Notes under the pieces: generated by a model
What the model was told of the DNA's origin: nothing
The model's database searches: none
What the model saw: the letters and a program-made list of their open reading frames with translations, nothing else
Program-made: the position numbers and the translations under genes
Shown: positions 14,885 through 22,271 of the stretch, in pieces
How positions within the stretch are numbered: position 1 is the first letter of the stretch
Layout: every line of letters starts with the position of its first letter
From: a virus
DNA length: 26,110 nt
Direction: 5' to 3' (one strand)
IMG/VR virus record: IMGVR_UViG_3300046007_013028
Location: 1-26,110 of that record

Positions 14885-16813
14885 ATGGCACAAAATAAAA
14901 TTTTAGGACAAGTCGCTTTTGCCACACAATACGCAAAAATCAAGGCAGATGGTAGCAGAGAGAGCTACGCTGACGCTATGGGCAGAGTCAGGGATATGCA
15001 CATCGAAAAATTCCCCCAGCTCGCAAAGAGGATCAATCAGGTTTTCAACGATTTTGTCATGCCTCAAATCGTATTCCCATCTCAGCGATCGACTCAATTT
15101 GGCGGTGATGCTATCAAGAGAAATAATATGCGATTGTACAACTGTACAGCCTCATATTGCGATAGAGTGAGATTTTTTGCTGAGGGCTTTTGGCTCTTGA
15201 TGAGTGGCTGTGGCGTCGGTTTTTCTGTGCAAAAGCACCACATCGCTCGCCTGCCAAGGCTGATCACAGCAGAGCAAAGAGACGCTCGAATCAATAAGAT
15301 TCATGTGGTGGCAGATAGTATTGAGGGCTGGGCTGATGCAGTGCTAGCCCTCGTATCCAGCTATATGCCCACAGATGAAGAGCAAGCAAAATACTGTATC
15401 AATTTTCACTATGATCGGGTACGCCCAGAGGGATCGCCGATCTCTATCGGTGGAGTCGCTCCCGGTCCCCAAGTGCTAAAAACTGCTATCGAGCGAGTGA
15501 AGGCTGTACTAGATCAGGCGGTCGATGATAGTCAATATAAAATTCGACCTATACAAGCGTTTGATATTTTTATGCACATATCTCATGCAGCTCTTCTATC
15601 GTCTCGCAGGGCAGCAACGATCGCTCTCTTTTCACCTGATGACGATGAGATGATGACTGCTAAAACTGGAGACTGGTGGATGACTCAGCCTCAAAGGGCA
15701 TATGCGAATATTTCGGCTCAGATTGATACATCATCACTCACAGAGAAAAAAAATATATTTGCCCAGATCGTGGACACTGCTCGACAGTATGGTGAGCCCG
15801 GTTTCTTTTTTGCTCATTCAACCGAGTATGCGACAAATCCATGCGGTGAGATCGGTCTTTATCCTCGTATCCTAGAGGCTGATGGCACATGGTCGAGTGG
15901 CTGGGCTGTCTGCAATTTAAATGAAATCGTCATCCCCAATATCATCGATAGCCACCACTTTATCCAGGCTTGCAGTGCTGCAGCATTTTTAGGCACTCTG
16001 CAGGCATCCTATACAGAGACAGGCTATCTCGGCGATGTGTCTAAACGCATCATAGAGCGTGATGCACTGATAGGCGTATCCATGACGGGCATCATGCACA
16101 ATCCCAAGCTGATAGAAAATAAAAATCTCCTGCAGATGGGAGGACTCATGATTAGAAATGAGAATGAGCTCACAGCAAAGGCAATCGGCATCAATCAAGC
16201 CCTGCGTTGTACGACTATCAAGCCAAGTGGCAACTCATCGACAGTGGCAGGCTGTTGTGCGGGCATCCATCCATATCATGCTCGATACTACATCAGACGC
16301 ATGAGGATAAATAAAATCAATCCCATATGGGCAGAAATTTTAAATAAATTGCCACAGGTCTGCGATGATAGCGATCCACAGGTGGGGATTGTGGCTTTTG
16401 CCTGTGAAGCTCCAGAGAAAGCGATCTTGAGAAAAGATATCGATGCTATCGAATTTTTAAACAAAGTTAAGTTTTTTCAAGACTACTGGGTGATGGCAGG
16501 TAATCGAGAGATCGAATCTCAAAAGGGACTGACTCATAATGTCTCAAATACCTGCACGGTCAAGAGTGGTGAGTGGGATGCAATCAAGGATCGCATCTGG
16601 GATCTTAGAAAGTCGGTTCGGGGCATCAGCCTATTGAGCGACTACGGCGATACTGTATATAAAAATGCCCCATACGAGACAAGCGACATCAGCGATGAAT
16701 ACTATAAAACGCTTTTAGGAGCTGATTGGTCTCTTGTCGATTTTAGCCTTGGGGGCTATGTCGAGAATCCACAGGCTGATCCAGCTTGTGCAGGTGGCGT
16801 CTGCCTGCTATAG
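14885..16813 (+). CDS. nrdJ: Adenosylcobalamin-dependent (class II) ribonucleoside-triphosphate reductase
   Basis: This gene encodes 642 residues from ATG 14885, behind AAGGAT. It reduces ribonucleotides to deoxyribonucleotides with a B12-derived radical. The sequence shows NPCGEI (Asn318, radical Cys320, Glu322), the active-site redox pair Cys87 (LYNCTASY) and Cys343 (VCNLNE), the loop TIKPSGNSSTVAG (444-456), and a C-terminal CAGGVC (Cys635, Cys640) that would hand over electrons as in the Lactobacillus leichmannii monomeric enzyme. It is shorter than that enzyme (739 residues), and I see no ATP-cone or separate small subunit. It needs no oxygen and no NrdB or NrdG partner. It lies after the lysis genes, ends 6 bases into the convergent RecT-like gene, and works with the dCMP deaminase and ThyX further right. 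Confidence 0.9.
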   Translation: MAQNKILGQVAFATQYAKIKADGSRESYADAMGRVRDMHIEKFPQLAKRINQVFNDFVMPQIVFPSQRSTQFGGDAIKRNNMRLYNCTASYCDRVRFFAEGFWLLMSGCGVGFSVQKHHIARLPRLITAEQRDARINKIHVVADSIEGWADAVLALVSSYMPTDEEQAKYCINFHYDRVRPEGSPISIGGVAPGPQVLKTAIERVKAVLDQAVDDSQYKIRPIQAFDIFMHISHAALLSSRRAATIALFSPDDDEMMTAKTGDWWMTQPQRAYANISAQIDTSSLTEKKNIFAQIVDTARQYGEPGFFFAHSTEYATNPCGEIGLYPRILEADGTWSSGWAVCNLNEIVIPNIIDSHHFIQACSAAAFLGTLQASYTETGYLGDVSKRIIERDALIGVSMTGIMHNPKLIENKNLLQMGGLMIRNENELTAKAIGINQALRCTTIKPSGNSSTVAGCCAGIHPYHARYYIRRMRINKINPIWAEILNKLPQVCDDSDPQVGIVAFACEAPEKAILRKDIDAIEFLNKVKFFQDYWVMAGNREIESQKGLTHNVSNTCTVKSGEWDAIKDRIWDLRKSVRGISLLSDYGDTVYKNAPYETSDISDEYYKTLLGADWSLVDFSLGGYVENPQADPACAGGVCLL

Positions 16814-17725
16814 GCGAGTGATGCTGATCATACAGCTTCCGTGTATGGATGGAGTGAGGTTGACTGCAAAATATGTTCCATTGATGACAGTCTCGATATT
16901 TTGCGATGCTAAGTCTAGAAATGCCTTAGCCACAATAGGACTTGACACAGAGATCTCTAGCACCTGCCCACCTTTTAGGCTGGACACTTCATCGATATGA
17001 TCGCTTAAAATCTCTGTCAGATGCCCTGATTGTAGGGAGCTCATCTTGTGATTGATTGTGATATTTGATTCTTCAATCTGTACAGGCAAAGGGGCGATCT
17101 CGACTTTAGGCTGAGCCTTGGGCTGTGTCTTAGGTGGCAATTTTGCATCCTTGGCTAGGGCTGTGCCCTCCGACTCATCGATCAAGGCGAGTCTCTCATG
17201 CTCAGGCATATCTAGGCTATCTGCCATCTCCATCACATCATATCCGCTGATCACATCTGCGAATACCTCACGAACAGCCATAGATCGACAGCGTGCGAAT
17301 AGCATTTGTTGGGGCATTTTCTGCCATTGCTGACTTGATGCGAGTCCCTGCTGCTTTGCCATCTCAATAGTGAACCTAATAGTGTGCTTAATGTCCTTTG
17401 GTTGATCATTGCGTTGACATTCGATCACGCACTCGGTGGCGGTGGTGGATACTGTCTTGAAATAGCGGACTTTACCAGAGCTCAATACCAAGCCGAACAG
17501 CGCGTGAACTTGAAACGCCGGTTTGCCTTTGAGGTTGTGCATATTGTCGAGGATCTCTGCCATAGTCCAGCTGTATTTAATGCCATAGCTGAGATAGGCA
17601 CTTACCAGGCTTTGAGCTGTCCAGCCATCACGAGCGAGGTATGTGGCAAGCTTGATCATCGACTCCATGTTGGAAGCGATGAGGTTCATCTCTTGCATTG
17701 CGTTTTGAATTTTTGCGAGACTCAT
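16808..17725 (-). CDS. recT: RecT-like single-strand DNA annealing protein
   Basis: This gene encodes 305 residues and starts at 17725 with AAAGGA upstream. The N-terminal two thirds follow the phage RecT-like pattern: an entry helix, YGIKYSWTMAEILDNMHNLKGKPA (48-70, split here), LIFxxLxxxxGKVRYFK-type strands, IRFTIEMAKQQGL (116-128), then WQKMPQQMLFARCRSMAVRE (134-153) and FADVISGYDV. In this family these parts bind ssDNA and form rings that anneal strands during replication and recombination. Residues about 190-220 are a Pro/Lys linker, and the last 80 residues are a separate small domain of unknown role. It is the last gene of the leftward group and no partner exonuclease is visible in this window. 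Confidence 0.75.
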   Translation of the reverse strand: MSLAKIQNAMQEMNLIASNMESMIKLATYLARDGWTAQSLVSAYLSYGIKYSWTMAEILDNMHNLKGKPAFQVHALFGLVLSSGKVRYFKTVSTTATECVIECQRNDQPKDIKHTIRFTIEMAKQQGLASSQQWQKMPQQMLFARCRSMAVREVFADVISGYDVMEMADSLDMPEHERLALIDESEGTALAKDAKLPPKTQPKAQPKVEIAPLPVQIEESNITINHKMSSLQSGHLTEILSDHIDEVSSLKGGQVLEISVSSPIVAKAFLDLASQNIETVINGTYFAVNLTPSIHGSCMISITRL

Positions 17726-17767
17726 TTTTATGTCCTTTGTTTTGTCTGTTGCGGTGACTTGGTTATC

Positions 17768-17995
17768 TTATAGAGCGACTACATAGCATTGCATTGCCAT
17801 TGAGAAAAAATCAGCATCAGATGCGCACTCGACTTCTTCATAGCACTCGACATCTAGATCAGCCCAGAAGCTTGGCTCTTGGCTATAGCACTCGAAGGAG
17901 GTGAATCCATCGTCTTGTGTATCGATGTGGCAGAAGCTGACGGAACCGTCTAGGGCGATGAATTCGAAGGAGGTTGTATGCTTTAGGTTTCTCAT
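17768..17995 (-). CDS. Small acidic hypothetical protein
   Basis: This gene encodes 75 residues, starting at ATG 17995 with AAGGAT about 8 bases upstream. An earlier in-frame Met at 18058 lies close to the predicted transcription start and is unlikely. The protein is rich in Phe, Asp, Glu and Cys (FECYS, VECYEEVECASDADFF) with no recognised family. The spaced cysteines could bind a metal or reflect a small beta domain. It is the first gene after the leftward promoter at 18057-18085 and precedes the RecT-like gene by 42 bases, so the two are probably co-transcribed. Confidence 0.6.
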   Translation of the reverse strand: MRNLKHTTSFEFIALDGSVSFCHIDTQDDGFTSFECYSQEPSFWADLDVECYEEVECASDADFFSMAMQCYVVAL

Positions 17996-18056
17996 TTTAA
18001 GATCCTTGTTTTTTTTGAGTTTTTTGAGTTTTGGCTTATTGCCTTGTTGTATAGTC

Positions 18057-18085
18057 AATATAAAACAATTTTGTATTTATGTCAA
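18057..18085 (-). promoter_or_regulatory. Strong sigma-70-type leftward promoter
   Basis: Read on the minus strand, TTGACA (18080-18085) and TATATT (18057-18062) are 17 bases apart. A long A/T-rich tract lies upstream, like an UP element. Transcription would start near 18050, giving about a 55-base leader with repeated AAAACTC units before the gene at 17995. It would drive the small acidic protein and the RecT-like gene. The 87-base gap 18059-18145 holds nothing else that I see. Confidence 0.7.
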
Positions 18086-18145
18086 ATATTTTTTTATATA
18101 AATAAAAAAAAATTTTATGTTCATTAAAAAAAGATTGATGAGTTT

Positions 18146-19804
18146 TTAAAATCGCCTTGGTGTAGCCCCGTCAATGTCTCTAAGCCTCTGCTGTTTTTTA
18201 TCAAAATGGCATCGAGCAACACCAATCTCTCCGTGTCTATTTTTTGTGATACCTATCTCCATGACATCACGATCTGCAGTCTCTGGATTATATACCTCAT
18301 CTCGATATAGCATCATGACAACATCGGCGTCCTGCTCGATGCTTCCCGATTCTCTGAGATCGCTGAGAGTCGGGCGTTTATTGGGGCGACTCTCCACGCC
18401 TCGATTTATCTGTGCTAGTGCAATCACGGGGCAATCCATGATCTTGGCTAGACTTTTGAGCCCTCGGCTGATGGCAGCTATCTCCTGCTCTCTAAAATCC
18501 TTGTTTGCACTCATAAGCTGTAGATAGTCAACGATGATGAGACCGACCTGATCGGCTTGTGCCTCAGCCAATCGCTTCTCCAGAGAGAGATACTCTAGGA
18601 TATCCCACCTCTGCTCCTCAAAAACAGCATCGTCTATCTGCCTAGATATGAATGGAACGCCCTCTGCATCTCTACCTGACACATAGGCATTTTTATATCG
18701 TACTGAGTCGTATGTATAGCCATTGGCTTCGACTATAGGTCTCACTGTACGCCTGAGATGCTCAAGGCGTGGCATCATGTGATCTAGTCGTATATCGCTC
18801 TTTAGCCTACTGCATCTCTCTATGAGTGCATCTATCGATAGGCTGCTGTCATCAAAAATCTGCAAATTGAGATTTTTGATATAGTCGATAGCCTCGCCCA
18901 TCTTCTGCATATCCTGGGCGGTAGCACCAGCCATGCCACTGGTTAGCACATGATGGTCTATGCCTCCAACTGATGAAATCAATCTTTTCATTAGCTGCTC
19001 TTGTGGCATTTCTAGGCTGATAAAGATCGTCTTTTTGCCATGGGCTAGCCTGGCTAGATGCAGGGCTACTGCTGTTTTACCCATAGCAGGACGCCCCGCG
19101 ATGATATATAGGCATCCCCTTTGCAGGCGGGCATACTGATCTAGCTCTGCCAAGCCGGTGGATAGACCGGGCTGGAAATTTTGGATAGATAGAAGCGTCT
19201 TTGTCAACGCATCGCCCATGCTTGGCGCTGGTTTTGGTCGCAGTGAGTCGAGCTCACGCATCGCATCTCTCTCGAAATTTTCTGCTTCTGCGATGCCGAT
19301 TTCTTTGATTAAGTGCGTCTTGATAGATGATATACGAGCCATCGCCTTTTCAACAGTATGAGCCATGTATGTATCGCACTCGGCTTTAGCCATGACAGCT
19401 CCTACCCATAGAGGATAGGTGGCGGTCTCCATCAAAAAATTGAGGGCTTGATCTGGATTGTCCATGTCCGGCAGCTTCTTTATATTGCTAGAGTATCGAC
19501 TTTTATACTCCTCATAAATGGCTATGAAGCCGATCGGGGCATCTATACCAGCCTCTCTGTTTTTATGCCTGAGCCTGATAGCCATACGATAGATCATGCG
19601 TAGTGTATGATGCACAAAGAGGGCTTCATGTACTATGGATGAGAATATCGCATCCTGTAGGTCTTTGTCGTATGTGTGACATAGATTGATGATGATTTTT
19701 AGAGCTCTCATAGCATGAGCCTGATGCTTGAGCTCATCTGTCTCGCCTATGATAGCCTCAATGTCCGTTAGTCTCAAGACGTCTTTATATGAACCTGTGA
19801 TCAT
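18146..19804 (-). CDS. dnaB: Replicative DNA helicase, DnaB type
   Basis: This gene encodes 552 residues. I chose ATG 19804 because it overlaps the upstream gene as ATGA and has GGAG 7 bases upstream; a longer frame to 19951 lies inside the neighbouring gene. Residues about 1-200 are a helical N-terminal domain. The RecA-like motor has Walker A GRPAMGKTA (237-245), FISLEMP with catalytic Glu265, Walker B LIIVDYLQL (422-430), QINRGVE (465-471), SDLRESGSIEQDADVV (481-496) and the Arg-finger region KNRHG (521-525). It unwinds DNA at the phage fork as a hexamer. About 80 residues (roughly 338-415) sit between the helix after FDDSS and Walker B, where E. coli DnaB has only a short link. Confidence 0.92.
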   Translation of the reverse strand: MITGSYKDVLRLTDIEAIIGETDELKHQAHAMRALKIIINLCHTYDKDLQDAIFSSIVHEALFVHHTLRMIYRMAIRLRHKNREAGIDAPIGFIAIYEEYKSRYSSNIKKLPDMDNPDQALNFLMETATYPLWVGAVMAKAECDTYMAHTVEKAMARISSIKTHLIKEIGIAEAENFERDAMRELDSLRPKPAPSMGDALTKTLLSIQNFQPGLSTGLAELDQYARLQRGCLYIIAGRPAMGKTAVALHLARLAHGKKTIFISLEMPQEQLMKRLISSVGGIDHHVLTSGMAGATAQDMQKMGEAIDYIKNLNLQIFDDSSLSIDALIERCSRLKSDIRLDHMMPRLEHLRRTVRPIVEANGYTYDSVRYKNAYVSGRDAEGVPFISRQIDDAVFEEQRWDILEYLSLEKRLAEAQADQVGLIIVDYLQLMSANKDFREQEIAAISRGLKSLAKIMDCPVIALAQINRGVESRPNKRPTLSDLRESGSIEQDADVVMMLYRDEVYNPETADRDVMEIGITKNRHGEIGVARCHFDKKQQRLRDIDGATPRRF

Positions 19805-20013
19805 CTCATGGCTCCAAGCCATACAAGGCACACATACATAAAGAAAAATAGAATAGCGATTGATGAGACAAATAGCGCGATAGCGGTCAGCTCTCTTGCT
19901 ATCGATGGTGATTGTAATTTTGGTAGCTGTACGATGGGGAAATACCCGCATTGAGGGGCTTCATCTCTTGGGCTGTCATCTAGTATGGGGGCGTCGTGGT
20001 CTAAGTGAGTCAT
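19801..20013 (-). CDS. Small single-pass membrane protein
   Basis: This gene encodes 70 residues from ATG 20013 with AAGGAT upstream. The N-terminal 20 residues are acidic and polar, the middle has PIVQLPKLQSPS, and residues about 43-66 are a strongly hydrophobic helix (LTAIALFVSSIAILFFF then MYVCLVWLG). It ends in GAMR, with its stop overlapping the helicase start. The tail-anchored build places it in the inner membrane with the N-terminus probably in the cytoplasm. It sits between a regulator and the helicase in the early operon. Superinfection exclusion, membrane anchoring of replication or host interference are possible, but none is shown. Confidence 0.6.
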   Translation of the reverse strand: MTHLDHDAPILDDSPRDEAPQCGYFPIVQLPKLQSPSIARELTAIALFVSSIAILFFFMYVCLVWLGAMR

Positions 20014-20016
20014 GAT

Positions 20017-20241
20017 TTATCCTTTTTTATTTGCAAATTGGAAGCAGAGGGGCTGATCATACAAAAAAAATTGATGGCTGATGCCTGTGGTGGACTCCAG
20101 CTTTTGAGCAAATCGCATAGTGGGGCAAGCACCGGGGCGTAAATTATTGTATAGTGTCGCGTATGTGATGCCCGCATCCTCTGCGATTTGCTTTAGTGTT
20201 TTATGTGTGAGCTCTTGAAGCTTTAAAGATTTTAGATTCAT
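20017..20241 (-). CDS. Small HTH regulator, Cro/CI or YdaS-like
   Basis: This gene encodes 74 residues. ATG 20241 is preferred because AAAGG lies 7-8 bases upstream; an ATG 15 bases further out lacks a site. Residues about 13-45 (HKTLKQIAEDAGITYATLYN) form a helix-turn-helix with the second helix as reading head, followed by a helix and a short C-terminal tail. It lacks a CI-type oligomerisation or autocleavage domain. It is the first gene of the leftward operon next to the control region 20257-20343, and it probably binds the repeated sites there to control both directions. Confidence 0.75.
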   Translation of the reverse strand: MNLKSLKLQELTHKTLKQIAEDAGITYATLYNNLRPGACPTMRFAQKLESTTGISHQFFLYDQPLCFQFANKKG

Positions 20242-20256
20242 GGTGAAGCCTTTCAT

Positions 20257-20343
20257 GTCGTTGAATGATTTTTGATATAGATAAAATATTTATTGCTTTT
20301 TGTCAAAAATATTTTTATAAATATCAAAAATAAAGGAGCACTC
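20257..20343. promoter_or_regulatory. Divergent control region with two facing promoters and operator-like repeats
   Basis: A leftward promoter has TTGACA (20301-20306) and TATCTA (20278-20283), 17 bases apart. A rightward promoter has TTGCTT (20293-20298) and TATAAA (20316-20321), also 17 bases apart. The two overlap, so only one polymerase can bind at a time. The 11-base sequence ATTTTTGATAT (20268-20278) is repeated as a perfect inverted copy at 20321-20331, one copy at each promoter. A third half-site TGTCAAAAAT (20301-20310) lies 21 bases, two helical turns, from the right copy and covers the leftward -35. This is the usual design of a phage switch controlled by a small HTH protein. Confidence 0.7.
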
Positions 20344-21420
20344 ATGCAATTCAATTTTATTACTATCGCTATCAACGCGGCAAAGCATCCCGCGATAAAC
20401 GCTTTACCTCATGGGCTGAGACTTATCATAAGACTCTTAGAGCTCCATGGACCACAGAGAGAGGCGTCTATACTCAGTGGCAAGGAAGCTACAAATCAGT
20501 GGATCGGCAATGGTGGGCTCAGTAAATACCAGATACAATCGGCTCTAGAGCATCTATCGGCGATTGAGATTGATGGCAAGCCACTAATCAGCGTATCAAT
20601 GAAATTCATCCCAGGGCTGGGCAAGGCGAGAGAGATAGATGTTTCAGGTCTATCAGCTCTAGACATGGATTATAAGACTTTTTTTACTCGATACTGCCAA
20701 GAGACAGCAGAAAAGCCCAAGGCTAAAAAGGCTAAAAAAGAGGATGCTCCCTTAGTCAAGTCTGCCTTGGTAAAGCCCGCTTTAGTAAAGCCCGCCTTAG
20801 TAAAGCCGACTCGACATATAAGTGTTAATATACCCTCTAAAGAGGGTATATTTAATAGCAAAGAAAATCTTGACGATTTTCATGTGCAAAAAGAGGAAAA
20901 AAAAGAGGTTGAGATTATTGAGCCCACTAGTCATCAAAGAGATGTTGAGCACTCTCTTTTTAAGGCGAGTCAGTGGCTATTGGATGGGATGACAGTCAGG
21001 GCTACAGATGGCAAGTGCCTGCATCAAAATCCAGCCAAGCCTAAGGCTTCATTGTCAGCATCATATCTGCCCTATGCCGTCTTTAAAGGGGGGCTAGCCT
21101 CCATCAATAGCGATATATATAGATATGTGCAGCTACAGGATATTTTAAGCGATATAGAGAGATGTAAAGAGGATATCCATAGACTGAGACGTGATGAAAA
21201 ATTGCTATTTTATAGGATAGCTAGAGCGATGATTTTTGAGCATGATAGAGATCTAGCCTGTCTATATATCGATAAGGATTTTATGTCTAAAAAATCGGGG
21301 CAGGCTCTGATAGACCGCCTAGACATCAATGTCTATTTTATAGACCTAGATGGTATTGATGACAGCCTTATTTATACTCTGCTAGAAAAAGATAAGTGCG
21401 TCATCGTCCTAGAGAGATGA
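20344..21420 (+). CDS. Replication initiator-like protein (O-like)
   Basis: This gene encodes 358 residues. ATG 20344 has AAAGGAG 5 bases upstream; an earlier in-frame start lies within the promoter. Residues about 15-105 look like a winged-helix domain (LPHGLRLIIRLLEL, then GLSKYQIQSALEHLSAI, then a wing). A basic linker (KPKAKKAKKE) is followed by a repeated Ala-Leu-Val-Lys-Pro pentapeptide (139-156). The C-terminal 150 residues are helical and mixed and unrecognised. It is the first rightward early gene, opposite the helicase operon, and carries repeats plus a palindrome inside the gene, as lambda O carries its origin. It probably binds the origin and loads the helicase. A regulator is the alternative. 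Confidence 0.55.
   Translation: MQFNFITIAINAAKHPAINALPHGLRLIIRLLELHGPQREASILSGKEATNQWIGNGGLSKYQIQSALEHLSAIEIDGKPLISVSMKFIPGLGKAREIDVSGLSALDMDYKTFFTRYCQETAEKPKAKKAKKEDAPLVKSALVKPALVKPALVKPTRHISVNIPSKEGIFNSKENLDDFHVQKEEKKEVEIIEPTSHQRDVEHSLFKASQWLLDGMTVRATDGKCLHQNPAKPKASLSASYLPYAVFKGGLASINSDIYRYVQLQDILSDIERCKEDIHRLRRDEKLLFYRIARAMIFEHDRDLACLYIDKDFMSKKSGQALIDRLDINVYFIDLDGIDDSLIYTLLEKDKCVIVLER
20749..20808 (+). repeat. Four tandem 15-base repeats, possible iterons
   Basis: Units GCCTTGGTAAAGCCC (20764-20778), GCTTTAGTAAAGCCC (20779-20793) and GCCTTAGTAAAGCCG (20794-20808) follow each other directly. A degenerate copy at 20749-20763 matches 11 of 15 bases. They encode the ALVKP pentapeptide. They lie 18 bases before a perfect 26-base inverted repeat, so they may act as initiator binding sites as well as a protein linker. 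Confidence 0.7.
20827..20852. repeat. Perfect inverted repeat within the initiator gene
   Basis: AATATACCCTCT (20827-20838) is matched by its reverse complement AGAGGGTATATT (20841-20852) with only AA between. The flanks are A/T-rich. Being inside a gene and next to iteron-like repeats, it fits an origin or an operator better than a terminator. Confidence 0.75.
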
Positions 21421-21847
21421 GCTGTACGCCATGGGCTGATAAATAGTCCTCGCCCGTACTAGTCCATCTCTGCCCGCCCCGATAATAGACCGTCTTGATC
21501 CCCGACTGTATTATCATCTTAGAGCACATGAGACAGGGCGGAGCGGTGATCACAATGCAGGCATCAGCCAAGGCGATACCCTCATAGACGGCATTGGCTA
21601 TCGCATTGATCTCTGCATGGATACAGCCGATCTCGATCCTCTCCCCGCTGGGGATGCCTAGCCTATCCCTATCGCAGCATGAGCCACCGCATAAAATCGA
21701 TTCACTTTTGCGAGCCTGCCCATTGTATCCAGTGGACAAGACCGACTTACGATCTGCCCTAAAAATCACTGCCCCCACCTGTGCACGAGGGCAGGGCGAT
21801 TGCTTGGCTATCGTGCGAGCTACCTCATCCCATATCTCAGCACTCAT
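21401..21847 (-). CDS. dCMP deaminase (cytidine/deoxycytidylate deaminase family)
   Basis: This gene encodes 148 residues. ATG 21847 has AAAAGGAT about 8 bases upstream, and the longer frame beyond it runs into the preceding gene. It converts dCMP to dUMP with a zinc-bound water. His78-Ala79-Glu80 (IHAEINA) and PPCLMC (Cys105, Cys108) give the catalytic zinc site and proton shuttle. The cysteines of CGGSCC (53-58) and GCIHAE could form the second structural zinc site known from T4-type enzymes. YNGQ (41-44) matches the substrate loop. Length and the DRK-VLSTGYNG pattern suit dCMP rather than tRNA deaminases. It feeds dUMP to the ThyX encoded two genes upstream. The 3' end overlaps the convergent initiator gene by 20 bases. 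Confidence 0.9.
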   Translation of the reverse strand: MSAEIWDEVARTIAKQSPCPRAQVGAVIFRADRKSVLSTGYNGQARKSESILCGGSCCDRDRLGIPSGERIEIGCIHAEINAIANAVYEGIALADACIVITAPPCLMCSKMIIQSGIKTVYYRGGQRWTSTGEDYLSAHGVQLISLGR

Positions 21848-22271
21848 AGCAAAAATCCTTTTTTGAGCCACTGCGACAGTCGAGCTCACGAGCAAGAGCG
21901 ATGATCATCCTAGACCGGCGACCACACACGCCTTTATTGCCCATCGCATATCTGCCAAGAGCGAGGCAAGCGCTTTTTGATCTATCCATCCAGTATCTAA
22001 GGGCGATCATGCCCGCCTCTATATCAGAGCATGATTGGCAAGCAATAAATTTTCTCTTCACCTGCATAGCCCCAACAGCTCCATGAGATGACACCGCCTT
22101 TTTATCAAATCGGCTTTCGTGATATGCCAAGGCGAGCGCTATATATGGATCAATTTTATACTCCATCGCATAGCGTGCCACCTCTTGACAGGTATCCACT
22201 CGATGGGCTGATGGAATAGGCTCTGCCATGCTAGCGAGGTATAGGCACACGCCTAAAAAATCATTCATCAT
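21837..22271 (-). CDS. Lytic transglycosylase-like protein (SLT fold), possibly exported
   Basis: This gene encodes 144 residues from ATG 22271, with GAGGAG about 10 bases upstream. YHESRFDKKAVS with catalytic Glu52, SHGAVGAMQV (62-71) and ALGRYAMGNKG (104-114) are the three conserved parts of the SLT family, which cleaves peptidoglycan glycan strands. The first 16-20 residues are hydrophobic and end near SMA, a possible short signal peptide, although the usual positive charges are missing. Eight or so cysteines, including CQSC, are unusual and may form disulfides after export. It sits in the early nucleotide cluster, far from the late lysis genes, so a role in DNA entry, conjugation-like wall opening or exclusion is conceivable. 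A cryptic second endolysin is the simple alternative. Confidence 0.75.
   Translation of the reverse strand: MMNDFLGVCLYLASMAEPIPSAHRVDTCQEVARYAMEYKIDPYIALALAYHESRFDKKAVSSHGAVGAMQVKRKFIACQSCSDIEAGMIALRYWMDRSKSACLALGRYAMGNKGVCGRRSRMIIALARELDCRSGSKKDFCYEC

Noticed and set aside
18059-18145. Rho-independent terminator after the helicase gene
   Set aside because: The A/T-rich T-run and A-run could pair, but there is no G/C-rich stem, so it is weak and overlaps the promoter upstream tract.
19805-19951. Longer N-terminus for the helicase
   Set aside because: It overlaps the small membrane protein gene, while ATG 19804 has the ATGA coupling and a GGAG site.
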